DNA of 64,000 bases from Liolophura sinensis (lineage: Eukaryota; Mollusca; Polyplacophora; Chitonida; Chitonidae), in assembly GCF_032854445.1 (NCBI RefSeq), contig NC_088295.1:90043836-90107835 (forward strand), written 5' to 3'. Each line of letters opens with the position of its first letter. The first letter of the stretch is position 1. The translations under genes and the position numbers were made by a program. Of the stretch, positions 39,301 through 54,300 are shown one piece after another. The notes below the pieces were generated by a model that was not told the origin of the DNA, searched no databases, and worked only from the letters and a program-made list of their open reading frames with translations.

Positions 39301-42300
39301 TGAAACATATATTGGTGGTTTAATCTGTTTTACATTGGCCAACAAGGCACATACATATCAATGAGATATTCAAGGAATTATGTATCAAGGGATAGCTATT
39401 TCAGACATGTCAATTGACGTTTCAAGCGAGTAGGTCTCAGAAATTAATAATGAGAACAAATTGTATTTCAAGGACGAGTGGGAACTCAACAATACGCTGG
39501 AAAAGAAAGGCAGTCTTCATAAATGATTCTGCATGCACAGCTAAACAAAGCACACTAGTAATTATCTCACAACGCTGCCAGTTATTCATTCCACAACATC
39601 ATGCTTCATCAATTAACAGCCGGATCTTGTTCCACGTCAAGCTCAGATGTGTCACAGCTCATACAAAAGACGACTTACATATAAATGTACATGCAGCTAC
39701 TAGTCAGTGACATTTTCACTGCTTTATCACTCTTCCTCATACTTGTTTGTGGTGAGTAAATTTCATTAAGTCATAACACAACCTAATTAAGTGGGTGATA
39801 TCATAGACTATGTTCTTCTTACAAGCAAGAGTACACAGGCTGCTACAATAAAGGACGACAGTGAGCATGCAAACAGGAGTACTGATGACAACACAAGTAA
39901 GAGTACAAAGACTGCTACAATGATGGATGACAGAGTGAGCATGCAATCAGCAGTATTGATGACAACACACGTAAGAGTACAAGGACTGCTACAATGATGG
40001 ATGACAGAGTGAGCATGCAATCAGGAGTATTGATGACAACACAAGTAAGAGTACAAAGACTGCTACAATGATGGATGACAGAGTGAGCATGCAATCAGGA
40101 GTATTGATGACAACACAAGTAAGAGTACAAAGACTGCTACAATGATGGATACAGAGTGAGCATGCAATCAGGAGTATTGATGACAACACACATAAGAGTA
40201 CACAGGTCACTACAGTGATGGATGCCAGAGTGAGCATGCAAACAGGAGTATTGATGAAAACACAAGTAAGAGTACACAGGTCACTAGAATGATGGATGCC
40301 AGAGTGAGCATGCAAACAGGAGTATTGATGACAACACACGTAAGAGTACACAGGTCACTAGAATGATGGATGCCAGAGTGAGCATGCAAACAGGAGTACT
40401 GATAATGACATGAGTACACAGGTCACTAGAATGATGGATGACAGAGTGAGCATGCGAACAGGAGTATTGATGACAACACACGTAAGAGTACACAGGTCAC
40501 TAGAATGATGGATGACAGAGTGAGCATGTAAACAGGAGTATTGATGACAACACACGTAAGAGTACACAGGTCACTAGAATGATGGATGCCAGAGTGAGCA
40601 TGCAAACAGGAGTACTGATGACAACAAACGTAAGAGTACACAGGTCACTGCAGTGATGGATGCCAGAGTGAGCATGCAAACAGGAGTACTGATGACAACA
40701 CAAGTAAGAGTACACAGGTCACTAGAATGATGGATGACAGAGTGAGCATGCAAACAGGAGTATTGATGACAACACACGTAAGAGTACACAGGTCACTAGA
40801 ATGATGGATGACAGAGTGAGCATGCAAACAGGAGTATTGATGACAACACACGTAAGAGTACACAGGTCACTAGAATGATGGATGACAGAGTGAGCATGCA
40901 AACAGGAGTATTGATGACAACACACGTAAGAGTACACAGGTCACTAGAATGATGGATGACAGAGTGAGCATGCAAACAGGGGTATTGATGACAACACACG
41001 TAAGAGTACACAGGTCACTAGAATGATGGATGACAGAGTGAGCATGCAAACAGGAGTATTGATGACAACAAACGTAAGAGTACACAGGTCACTAGAATGA
41101 AGGACGACAGTGAGCATGCAATCAGGAGTATTGATGACAACACACGTAAGAGTACACAGGTCACTAGAATGATGGATGACAGAGTGAGCATGCAAACAGG
41201 AGTATTGATGACAACACACGGAAGAGTACACAGGTCACTACAATGATGTGTGACAGTGTGAGCTTTCAAACAGGAGTAAATTAGACACCAGAATTAAAAG
41301 GCTTGGGCTAATCTGAAATTATCTCCTCATTTTAACTATATATGGCTAGATGAACAGGAGCAAGACAACATAGGTGTTCTGTGCTGAAAACAATCCACAT
41401 TGAAATGAATAGGTGCCTTTAAAGTGAACATGAAGTCTACCATATAAACACAGAAAAAATGATGTAGGACACAGTTATAACAGAAGTATATGTAAAGTTC
41501 TATAAAGTTTAGAAAGTCGAGAAGATAAAGTTTAGCATTGGGGATCTGGCACTGACAGACAATTCACTCTGAGTAGCCATGTTGTAGAAACCCTTATGAA
41601 CTTGACCATCACTAGCGCTGAAACTAAGCATCATGTGATAATTGGCTGTCACAATGAAAACCTATTAGCTACTGATCGTCAGTGCGGTCATTACTATTCA
41701 ACTACCAGTAGCATGTTTTTGTTTATAATGTTGTTTACGTTTAAAAATGATATTCCCAAGGAAATTGGCAAAGTGGTTCGACATCCATTCTGTTGTTCTG
41801 TATTTATTATTCACCGTCTAAACAGGGGAGGGCTCTGTTGTGAGCAAGCAACGCCCGACTGGGTGCATTACCCCAGGTGTCAAAAGCTGCTGTGGTCTCT
41901 AGAGCGCATACACAAAAGACCTGCCACAAGGCAGACAAGCTAATCTCCTGTTAAAACAAAACCTGGATCGTGCTGTGTTGGTATGGTACATTGAACACTT
42001 TGAACAGCCAGAGTTGTTCTTCCTTCCATATATACATGTACCGCCAAAAACATGCTAATGTGAAATGATCATGTGATTTTAGGAGACAAACAAACGCATC
42101 CTGCGATGATAACATGTTACATTGCAATGATCAAATGATTGTAATAACGACAGTTTGAGGAAGTCTTCTGCTCTGGAAGGTTTGCACAAATTGGTGCTAA
42201 CTTTGGTTTGACAACCAAACACAGCATTTAAAACCTAGAGAAAAGGACGAGAAATAAAAGTACCAACTTTGAATGTTCTACTTTGTAGCTCTGAGTAAAG

Positions 42301-45300
42301 AGCAGTCTTTCTTGACAATATTCATCATATTTCTAAGATGTGGTAATTTCTGGCAAACTTTTGGTATGGATGACTGACAAGAAACTGTTCTATACTGTAC
42401 CTGACATAAATGTATATCAGCTGTTTGTTTCTGGAGTGTTCACTGTTAACACATACCTTCTCTTGTTTCAAAGATGAAGGGGTCACTGAAGTCACTCCAT
42501 CCAAAGAAGTTTTTTGCCTTGACTTTGGCCTCGTAGGGCGTGTCTGGAGAGAGTTCCTCCAGGATGTGGAGATGACTGTACATGCTAGGGATCTCCGTGT
42601 GGTCCAATTTCTTGTCCACAGAGACATTCACTGTCCTCCACACAGCATCTGATCTGTTTGCCTGTGGTCAAAGTGTGAAACAGGGCATGAGGTTACTGCC
42701 TGACAAGACCAGGGGACAAAGTGCTATTTCCACCTAGCACTTTTTGCCCTTACCTGTCCGTATAGAGTTTTCCCACCCTTTGAAGCCCAAAAATATTCAA
42801 CACATTTTCGAATTTCAAATTCCAACCCTATCAATCATTTTTAGATGCACTTCTATAAATACATCCATATGATCAAGACTGGAAGTAACACAGTATATCC
42901 ATGAGTGGAGACTGACTAGACCAATGTAAGTACTGAGTGTTCGTTTAGTTTACTTTTAACTCATTCGCTCTCGGGAGCGGCTTAAGCCGCAGCCTAGCCA
43001 TACCCCTTGGTCCTCGCAAGCAGCTCAAGCTGCACATTTGACGGCACCTCATTTCCCCGTGAGGGGCTTAAGCCGCATAAAACACTGTCTATGACTGGTC
43101 TATTTTTGCAAAATTGGGGTTTTTAGGGAGATAAACCAATCAAATACTGCCTTATTAGACCCTATGGAAGCCACATGAACAGTGTTCATTGATTTTCATT
43201 GGTTGCAAGCAATAAAAAGGCGCAAAAAAATGTGGAAAAGATTCGACAACTGTCTTTGAGACGTTTGCCGTAATGGTGGACTCAAGTACAGACGACGATT
43301 ATGAGTGCTTTATGAATAAAGACATCTGAGAGGATTTCGATTCGGATATTCGGTTTCAGATGTTAGCAGTGACAAAGGAGAGTCTTCCAACAAAGAGGAA
43401 CTAACTTTAGGATAATTACGCTCCAGAATTAATGACAGATGCAAACCTGAACTATCGGAAACTGTATTGGTAACATCAACAACGCGAACTATGGAAACGC
43501 AATTTTACTCAAATCGAAAGATGCATTGTTCTAATAAAGTAATTAATTTTATGTTTACACGGTTCACAAAGCAAAAATACCAACTGCTACCGAATATCTT
43601 AAGCTGGTATTATCCCAAAATCATAAAACAAAAACTTTGAATTTTTTAGTGCAAAATTGTATTTCTGCTGTGGTCTGCTGGGGACCAAGTGGTGATCAGG
43701 GTTGCAGTAGTGAGGGCTCTATGACGTTGTGGTAGCAAATGAGTTAAAGAGTAAAAGGGAGGTAAGTAGTTTACAAGTCTAATGCTGCCTAGATTTATCT
43801 CCCTGGTAAATGTGGTGACCACTTTACACATGAACAGGGACATATAATGCATCCTAACGCAGAAAAACTTTCAAACCAATTCAAGGCCTTGGAGACCTGA
43901 AGAAAAATCCCACTTTCTGATTTCCAAACCATGTGGGAGCGCATTATAGTGACAAAAAAAAGAGCAATATATACCTGTAACATGCTCTGTGTATCTATTT
44001 TCATTGATTTCACTGACATTTAACCCCATACTTGGAAGAGTTGACCAAACAAACTGCTGTCTATGAACTATAGCCATGGCTGTTTCCATTACACTTTGTG
44101 CCAATTAAGGAACTGACAACAGCAACAACAATGATATGAGTCTGCAAAAGAGTTTTAGCATTCTGCAATCATGTTACCCGCTTCTCCTTACAGCCTTCAA
44201 TAATTGGAGCGAATGATCATTCTGTTTGTGCAAAGGTTATGCAAAATGGCAGTACAGTCGATATCCTTTTCCCCCCTCCGAGGATCCAACTGAAACACAC
44301 AGAGCTTGATTTCTCTCTTTATGACGTAACCCAGTTACAAGGGAGGTAATAATGCAACTCAACCCCAGTCATATTTCCCGCCTGTTGCACTGAAGGTATA
44401 TACATAGTTATAACAGCATAGCCACGTGATGTACCACGCCCAACAGTGAACGCGAATATCATTCGAAAATGGTGGTTCAGAGACTTTTAAATCAACTTGA
44501 GAAGGAGACATTAATCACATGAGAGGAGTTGTGAAAAGTCAGGATTTGAGGGGAACACTGTTGACCTTGATTCAAAACTAAGCTAACGGCGTTTCGTATG
44601 TCCACAAAGCGAACAATGAGCAGCACAGAAGTCCGGCAGTCTTCACGTAGTTGAATCTGATTTATTACAACATTTACCCTACACATATATCAGCAACGCA
44701 ACGCTGTCAATCACTCAACAGAATATGACTGATGCTAACTGTTTTGGGAGTGTCCAGAATAAGATAAAATTTATCCATTACTGATTTAAATGTATTCTGA
44801 AATTCATGTTTGCTGAACAGAACTAGAAGTTCCTTAAGGTTATTTCCACATACCCTTCTTACCAATGGAGCAAATTTTTCAAATTTTGTGGGCTGCCTTA
44901 CAAGATGTGATTAAGGAATCTTGTCATCCAGCGTTTTCTCTTTCCAAGGTTTCTTCAATGGGTGCAAGTGATGTCCCAAGAGTGGCTGGGCTATACAGCC
45001 TGGGAGTTCGTATGACAACAATGTCCTTTTCCAGATAAATTCTGGTTTCACAGAAGAAAATACTGGCGTATTAGTTTGAACCCACAGTGGATAACTCTGA
45101 AATTACAATTTACAACTCTGACATCTGTGGCGAGAGTTTAGATTCTGAGTTTTCAGCCGTGGAATTTGGTCTTTGTCCAGGCATTTCCAACCACCCTGCC
45201 AATATTTCGTCTGCCTATTTAAAGATTTAATATTCATTTACTATTCTTTTCTTCTGTCCACTTGACAAAAATATCATTCGGTTTCCCATGGTATTCTAAA

Positions 45301-48300
45301 TTTATACTTCCAGGCATTTGTGTATTTGAATGGATTGCACGTTTCCAAAAAAAACAAAACACATAATACGCTTTCCAATAAGACGACTGATTGTAGAAGC
45401 TCAGGAAATTGAATTCGGAACCAACTGTGCAAAAAGGAAGGATCAAGGAACCATTATGTATATTTGGAACCCTTTTTGATCATTACATCACAGCATGTTT
45501 AGCAGATAAAATATACAATGTAGGAATTTTGATTTCCAGCTAATATTCACTGGAAATAAGTATGTGTATGTTTTACACAAGTAAAATGATTTTTCCGTCC
45601 ACTGTTACATGGTTACATGTTACCAGTTGCATGGTACTTAGCTTATTTGTCACATCACATAAAACATTGTATCTGAAGTAGAGGTATATTGGCAGGAACA
45701 TTATAATCTTACTATTGCAGCATGACATTAATAAAATTATCTTATTCTTCTAATTGCAACTACTTTATTTCTTTTTACATTCCCATCAATATATATATTT
45801 GCTGATCCAACAAATGCTTCCAATTAAGCAAAGTTCAACCTTTACCAATGCCTGAGCAAGCATGATGCAGACCAGGTACCACTTGCCCCTGGACTTTCGC
45901 CATATCAAAACTACGAGATGGGCTCTGTAATGCAGTCATGCATTACTGAGGATTCGCTATTTGTTACTGGAACCAATGTAACATTGTATTGCGATGATGC
46001 ACATATTAATTTTGCAGAAACTTGCCTCACTCAATCAGACCATCCTTCTACATTCCCAGGCCTCCAGACATGTTGATCTACTTGGTCAAAACTTCACTTG
46101 GTTAGTTAGTATATCTTGTGTATATATTTAGTCTCTTTTATGGGCTTATAACTGAGCTTACTTTAATACATACCCTGCTCTGCCCCTAATGTCAGGTGGC
46201 ATTCACGGCTTATCCCAAATGTACATTGGAAAAACAAAATGTATCAGGAGACTTAAAAAAAATATGAAAATCTGTGAAAATGGGTAAAAATACAATGACT
46301 GGTTTGATTTTAAGAATACCACATTCAGTGGATTAAGTAAATGAAGCCTTTGTTTTTAAATTAACCATCAATTTTTGCCATCAAGTCAACAGGCACAGGA
46401 GTGTATATTTCACTAATCCTGCTGATAGTTTCCTTCTTGTATAATTATTCATAACTTACTATATGCTATAGTAAGACCATCGAAGAAGAATTCGTCCACA
46501 TTTAAATGAAAGTTTTTAAAAGTAGAATGTTAACTTTAATAAAGTCAGTGTCGATGTTAAGTTAATCCCTGAAGTCCCATATATCTTACCAATCTTATTG
46601 CCATTTGATAGACGAGTGGTTCATCATATGATACAACATTCCAGCGCATGTAGTACACCCTGGAGTACTGCCCATGGGAGTCACTGATGATCATTGGGCG
46701 TTGTGGTAAGCCTGCAAATACAACAGTGCTGCCAGCATCACAATATTGCATTTACATCACTCTGAAGGTTAGGTCACTCTGAACTATCACACATCTTTAA
46801 CCTTTGACCATTTTGGTATTATATATATATACATATATAGACAGACATCCAAAGACTATAAATCTCCGGACTCTTTTTTGCATGTGCAAAACGCTCAACC
46901 TCCGTCAAAATTGAAACGGAAGAATCGATTTATAAAACAGGATGTTGTTTCTGCTGACAAAATCAATGTGCAGATGGCACATGCCAGATGTCCCTCAACA
47001 ACTTTTCTTGATGTTACTCTTCATAGACTGAACATATGTAACCAGTGTGTGGCTGATGATTTGTAACGTCTTGACAAAGACAATTGTGACGTCATAACAT
47101 CCCTGAGAGAATGAACAATCAACATATGTACGACTATGTGGAAGATGATATGTAAATACCACCTGGCAGCTGTGCTCACTTCCATGGTGAGAAATGTGTC
47201 ATTGTTGAAGTAAACAAGTGGATCTGTACCTACAAACGTTTCACCATTAAAACAAATTTTCTGACTGATTTCCAATAGCCACACTGGGGGGGTGAATTTG
47301 ATAGTTGTGTTGAGTGAAATCATGCAGTGACCTAGCACATTTCCAGCCTTAACAGTCTAGCCCAACTCGCTGTGCGTTAACCTGGCGGAAGAATGACAAT
47401 GAACATTATGAAACGCTTGCACCAGTTCATTAACCTTATGTTCTGTGTGTTCCTACATGTATTCTTAACAAAACCAACGTGTTGCTTGGTCATGGGCCTA
47501 CCTTGTCAGCAGAAAACCTGAAGATCAAAACTTAAGCTCGATGTTTCTTCCATGGCTATATTGGGCCTTGTTTTGATATCGCTATCTATACTCCAGGAAA
47601 ACATCAAATTCTATTCCCTTTGGCAAATGTTCAAATGCAGGGCACAACTTACTGAGGCAGGTGTCTCTGTCCATCATGGTTTTCCACAGAATCACGACAG
47701 GGCATATGACAGTGAGGTACAAAACAATAATTGACATTGACTAACCCTTCCTGACTAACCCTTCCCCCAGGTTAAAGCATTGTGTACTGCTAGGCTCCCA
47801 GGTTAAAGCGTACTGTCCTGCTAGGTCCCCGGGTTGAAGCATAATGTCCTGCTAGGCCCCCAGGTTAAAGCATAGTGTCGTACTAGGCCCCCATGTTAAA
47901 GCATAGTGTTGTGCTAGGCTCCCAGGTTAAAGCATAATGTCCTGCTAGGCCCCCAGGTTAAAGCATAGTGTCGTGCTAGGCCCCCAGGTTAAAGCCTAGT
48001 GTTGTGCTAGGCCCCCAGGTTAAAGCATAATGTCTTGCTAGGCCCCCAGTTTAAAGCATAGTGTCGCGCTAGGCCCCCAGGTTAAAGCATAGTGTTGTGC
48101 TAGGCCCCCAGGTTAAAGCAAAGTGTCGTGCTAGGCCCCCAGGTTAAAGCATAGTGTTGTGCTAGGCTCCCAGGTTGAAGCATACTGTCCTGCTAGCCCC
48201 CAGGTTAAAGCATAGTGTCGTGCTAGGTCCCCAGGTTAAAGCATAGAGTTGTGCTAGGCTCCCAGGTTAAAGCATAGTGTTCTGCTAGGCCCCCAGGTTG

Positions 48301-51300
48301 AAGCATAGTGTCATGCTAGGCCCCCAGGTTAAAGCATAGTGTTGTGGTAGGGTTTTTCCTTGTGGATGTGAAGTATATCTTAATTAGAACAACTATGCTG
48401 GGATCCCCCAATGCTACTTGATATGGGTATGAAGGTGATAATATGACAAGTTTTTTGTCTTATTTAACGCCTATTACATGTGTACAACTGCAATAAATGT
48501 TTTGTGTGATTATACATGTTACAGAATAGAATCTTCTATGTCGGTCTAATGGCAGTTTTACAGTTTATAAAGTCAACCAGGTCAATAAATTGCAGGTTGA
48601 GGGCCTCTCCAACCTAAAATAATCAGCTTGTCCACCTTAATGACTAAACCTGCGGTTAGACACCCACAGCAGGGACATTATTTCTTAAATCTATGCCTGT
48701 GAACAATGCTTTTCATCAGTATTCTGTTTCTGAGTGTCAGGAGGTACGTCTATTAAGCTTTCTTTCACTCTTTAATATAGATCTGCACGGTAATTTTAAC
48801 ATCGCTTTTACTTCCGAGGCCTCTGGGGCTCAGTTGGTTAGCGCGCTAGCGCGGCGTAATGACCCATAAGCCTCTCACCAATGCGGTTGCTGTCAGTTCA
48901 AGCCCAGCTCATGCTGGCTTCCTCTGGCCGTAAGTGGGAAGGTCTTCCAGCAACCTGCAGATGGTTGTGGGTTTTCCCCGGGCACTGCCCGGTTTCCTCC
49001 CACCATAATGCTGGCCGCCGTCTTATAAGTGAAATATTCCTGAGTACAGCGTAAAACATCAATCAAATAAATAAATAAAGAAAACTTCATTCCTAAAGGA
49101 AAAGGATGACCGAATTGATTTCTGTAATACTATTTCACTTCAATCTATTCAGAACAATAAGTAACAAGACAAAATCTTCATACTGACTGTCATTACCACC
49201 AAGGTAACTGTGGTGTATATCGGTGAAGTACAAATGTATCATCCATGTTACTGCAGCAATGTTAAAAAAAAGGTAAAACTCCAGTAATCTCTAAGTGTAT
49301 GCTTTTTCCCTGGAAATATCAAGACAGTTGTAGCTTACCTGTAACAAAGAATGATGCATTGACAGTTCCTAGAGAGTTGTTGACGACACATGTGTAGTTG
49401 CCAAGGTCCTCATCCGTAGGGTTATGAATGACAAGTTCGGACACCTCCCCATTTTGTGCCGGTGGCTTTCTAACCCCTCTGTTTCTTATCTCTGGACCCA
49501 CAGCCTCCTTTGCCCCCTTATACCAGCGAGCCTCAGCCCGAGGGTTACCATCATACATGCATGGTAGTTTGGCTGAGTGCTGCCGGCCTGTGTGCACCAC
49601 AGTGTGTTTATTGTTGAATACCATGGCCTTGTCTGCAAGAAAGTCAAATTCACAGGTCTGTAATACCTTGCTGATATACATGGTATATCTCATTGATCCT
49701 ACACCACATTGTACATCACTGAATTTTGCTGTTTGACAACTTGTCAAACTTAAATCAAAATAAATTTATAGAAAGAAAACAAACAAGAAGTTGTTCCATT
49801 GTGTATCTCAGTCAAGTGTCTGGTAGATACCAGCTGTGATGGTCGTATGACATATGTTTTTGCAACAACAACATGTTATCATGCTGAATTCCCAAGCCAG
49901 CTATTATGAATACAGTGTTTCTTGTGACACTAAAAAACCATTGTAATTTCCTGCTTACAATGTTTACTATGAATCTACAGATTACATCTTCCACAAGTAC
50001 ATACTACTCTCCTTTCTTGAACTGAGCATTTCCATGAACACACGTATTTCCATGTTAGCTGAATTTTAAGCCTAGCACATCACATCCGCAAGATTTATGG
50101 AAGCAGGGGGCATAGGTAAACAACCTCTTTTCCCAGTTTTTAATCTTATTACCACCTGGAGGCATCAGTGTCCGAGGTGGTTAACATGCCAGCTCTGCAC
50201 AATGACTCAGGGGTCTCTCACCAATGTGGTCGCTGTGAGGCCAGCTCATGCTGGCTTCCTTTCTGGCTGTACATGGGAAGGTCTACCAGCAACCTGCGGA
50301 TGGTCATGGGCATCCCCCACGCTTTTTTTCCTCCTTCCATAATGCTGAGATTTTTTGTGCTTTTCCTTTACAAATGTAACTTAAATGTAATTCCAAATGT
50401 ATCTTGATAATCATGAGAAAGGCGACTTAATTGGATTCTCAACTGTGCATCCTTAGGTACATGAGTCTATATTCAGCTCTGGTCAAACTCACATTCAATG
50501 TTGAGGTTGATTGTGGCACTGACAGGCTCTGACAGAGAGTTTGATGCTGTACATTTGTACACGCCATTATGCTTCCTCTGGAGGTTGATTAGCTTTAGCG
50601 TCTCCCCCCTGAACGATGCATCTCCAGTTGGAAGTTGACCACCCTACAACAAGACAAGTGTCCAAACACAATATGTACATACAAGAAAAGAAGCTAGATG
50701 TAGGTACAAGACCTGAGTCTTCATATGCATGTAGGGTTTTCACGCTTAGAAAAAGGCATTACCTATATGACAAATTTGACAACACCCTTCCCAATAAGTG
50801 TTACACCACCCTGACTGTACAGGGATCATTTCAAGCTCATAGCACCACCCAGGCTTTTCTAGCAGCCTACTGTGAAAGTCTCTCGCTGCTTTGGTGTCAG
50901 CTGTATTGTAAATTCAGGAGGTTTGTAACCTGGCTAAAGTAGATGACCTACTCAGATCCCCCCCCACCTATAAATCTATCACCTCAATCACTCTGCACAT
51001 GCTTTGAGCACCAATGAAATAAATAAACAAATATTCTGAGAGTCAGATCAGCCACACACGGCTTGCAAAACAATCAACTATTATAAAATTAGATGAATTA
51101 AATGATCTATATTTCAGCAGTTAGGCAGCTCACCACTTCTTCCAGCTTCTGAAGTTTACATCTTAAGTCTCTTTAATAAAGAGCTGGACAGGCATGGAGT
51201 ACACTGTTTGTCTGAGATAACACCTTTCACAGGGAAAATTGTTTACGATGACATTATCACACGTTATCACAAAGAATCATATCACTATGTCTTGAAACAT

Positions 51301-54300
51301 GAGATGTTCTCGCACACAATTTGTGGCCAAACTACAGCTTTTAGTTCAAATACTTCACCAGTGAATTGAAAAGCAGTGTTCACGCATGTGAAGGACTACA
51401 ATGTTATGATCATTTCCTGCACTACATGTCAAAATACAAGTGAAATCAAACCTCAATTAATTCTCAGAAGAGGTTTTACCCGTGCTGCAGACAGTGAGGA
51501 CAAAACCTGGTAAGTGTGAATCAAATCCAGCTTTGCCCAAATACCCAACGTATAGTTTTGAAATTGTAATCAAATTTGAAAAACTCATTATCCAGTTCAC
51601 TTTCTGACTCCTTATTAGAATGTGAGGACAATGAGCAATGTGTCATACATGGACATGAAATCCTACAGGCCTCTTGAATCATAATATATATAAAATATAT
51701 ATAATAATACAGAAGGGTCAGCTTTAATATTCTGTGGCATGTGTAAGCTACTGCTGTGCGTACAAGTCGAAAAAGAAGCCACCACTCAAGTTTACACTTC
51801 TCAACTGAATCAGACCGTGAACCACAATGATACATTTCTGGTCAGTGGGATTCCAAGGCGAATTCGGTGATGGCATCTCACAAAATTATTCCCCTGCCCA
51901 TACTCTTCAGTACAACATCTTTAAGGAGGTACTTCAGGCTTTTAGATTACCAAAAGAACATAACAGAACGCCTACAGCAAGGGGGACAACTTCAGGTAGC
52001 CTTTCAAAAGGTATTTCCCCAACTTGGCCCAACTAATATACATTTCAGACATGTGGTGCTCACAGCATTATATCATAATGTACATAATAAATCAAACATG
52101 CTCTATAACGGTCTACTCCTCTTATTTCTGATGGACCTGCTGGGAAGGTCCAGCAGCAACTATCTGATGGTCACCAATCAATTGAATAAATACAATAAAT
52201 CCTATCTTTGGATCAAGTACCTCCTTGGTCCAAGTGATGGTGGGTTTAGGTCGGCCACTGGCTGAACAATTCAGCGTGATGTTCTGGTTCAGATCTGCCT
52301 CTATTCGCTCGGGGGAGTTTCGCACTATAGTTGGTGGAACTGTTAAACAGAAAGGGAAGATAGATGTATATACCAAACATCAGAAGCTAAGTAGAAACTA
52401 CCATATCTTCTCAATAATTACAGACACTCCCTAATTTAGACACACTTAAGTAAGTGGGTAGAGCACAGAAATTTTCTGCGAAGCATCACAGAATGTGATA
52501 TCAGCATGCCAGCTGGCCCAGCTGGAGTATAGGCCTACCCTGGTCTATAAAGCCAGTCGTTCCTGACAGCTTGTACATGTAAAAGGCAACTCAAGATGTT
52601 ATTTTTCAGTATACACCCTTGTTTAAAAAAACATAACAGACAAAAATATTGATACCAGAACATCAACATAGTTAAAATATCTCTTTGCCAATTCCCTACC
52701 CAAAGCACACTGACCATGCCATTCTCCCTGTGGGGTTTTACAAACTTATGCTATCCAATATTTGAAGTCGATAGTTATGTCACATTATTTACAGGGGAAC
52801 ATTTAACACCCTACCCCATTAGGCATTATATCAGCAAGATTGTCTTGAACCTGAGGACTGTCTGTCTTCCTCCTCACTTGTGTATGGGCCCATATAAGAT
52901 GGATCATGGATGATAGGTGTTTGATCACTGAATTAACAATGCTGTCTTATAATTGAGGACAATGTAGCCCGTGTGTCAGACTTTTTGATAGACTTCCCAT
53001 TTACTGACCATGTGTCTACTTTTGTGGGAACATGACATAAATCTGACACCTGAATCTCAATGAGGAAGGTGGAGGGGGGTGGGTTACATCTCTTTCAGAT
53101 TAATTTAAAAATTATAGTTTGTAACATTACCAGTGGTGTTCTTCTACAAACTTGAGAGAATATCCATCTCTAAGTACATACGTGCTGCTGTGAAAGCCAT
53201 CACTAATTTGATTAGTTCACCCAGAAAACAAAGTTAAAACGGTTAGATCCCTCTGAAAAGATGAAAGGCCTGGCTTCCCAGTTCCTTAACCAGAATACAA
53301 ACCATGCAGATTTCATCTGGCACCTGCTGGTCTGGGACATGGGGGGCTCTGGATAGTCATTTCCGACGCCAGACCATACATTTATGTTCTGTGTCCTAAC
53401 AAATGTCTAAAGTAAAGAGAAGAATTGCCAATTCTTACATGTGTTTATCTACTAATCACTCTAAAGGTATGATCAAAAGTTACAAATGATGCACAGTATG
53501 ACATGGCATCAGTAAACGCACTACCACGTACCTCAACATCCGTGCCTTGAAAACCTCACTCAGTTCATTCCGACTTCAATTAAACTGAAGTATCTTAACA
53601 AACTCTTCAGTTGAACGTTAGTGAGACAAAATATGCACAGTGCGTATGGATTACAAAAATCCAAGCATGCAGAACAATCACTGCAGGTACTGGCTTTAGA
53701 AATTATTACTAGATAACAAACTCATGACAAAAATCATGATTAAAATATTATGGAGATTCACAGCTTGTATGTACCCCGCCGATCGAAAAAACACCCCATA
53801 TAAAATCCTGTAGTGGTGTTTTATGAGACTGCATAGATGTACTTTTTGGCAGTCTCCCCCAGCTTTTCGTCGTTTAGAGAATTGGCCTTGTGAATATTGA
53901 CCTGGAATGTCTTGTTTGTTGACGAGTAGCTTAAAGAATGTCTGTTTCCATGCAGAGATGTAAGAATCGTGCAGCTAAGCCACACCACATGTTGTTGTGG
54001 TAAAAATGGCTGCAAAAGCGAAAGGACTGTAACGGAAGACAGATTTAAAAGAGGGTTATTGGCTAGCCACTTCACAAACTCATCAAAGAGTCTGAAAGTT
54101 GATTGTGTCAAATGTAGGCTTAAGACAATGTGGGCCGAAATACAGACGAAGGCATGGTCTCATCTTTCAAAGTGCCCGTAATCGTACTGTATGCAGGGAC
54201 ATGTGCTTACTCCATCTACCTTTACCCAGTGGGTTTTTTTTCTTTTTTTTTCTTTCTTTACATTCATCGTAAGACATCAAGTCCATCTTACAGCCATTCA

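Noticed and set aside
39989-41269. Overlapping minus-strand ORFs with MYSYVCCHQYSCLHAHS
   Set aside because: Each restarts once per 74-bp satellite unit. No gene structure.
42410-42652. Plus-strand 80-codon ORF
   Set aside because: Antisense shadow of gene B exon 8 (FN3).
45234-45446. Possible extra FN3-like exon between gene B exons 7 and 8
   Set aside because: The plausible acceptor gives the wrong phase, the frame would stop, and exons 7 and 8 already make a complete FN3 domain.
49428-49736. Plus-strand 102-codon ORF
   Set aside because: Antisense shadow of gene B exon 6 (Ig3), which has clear Ig motifs and splice sites.
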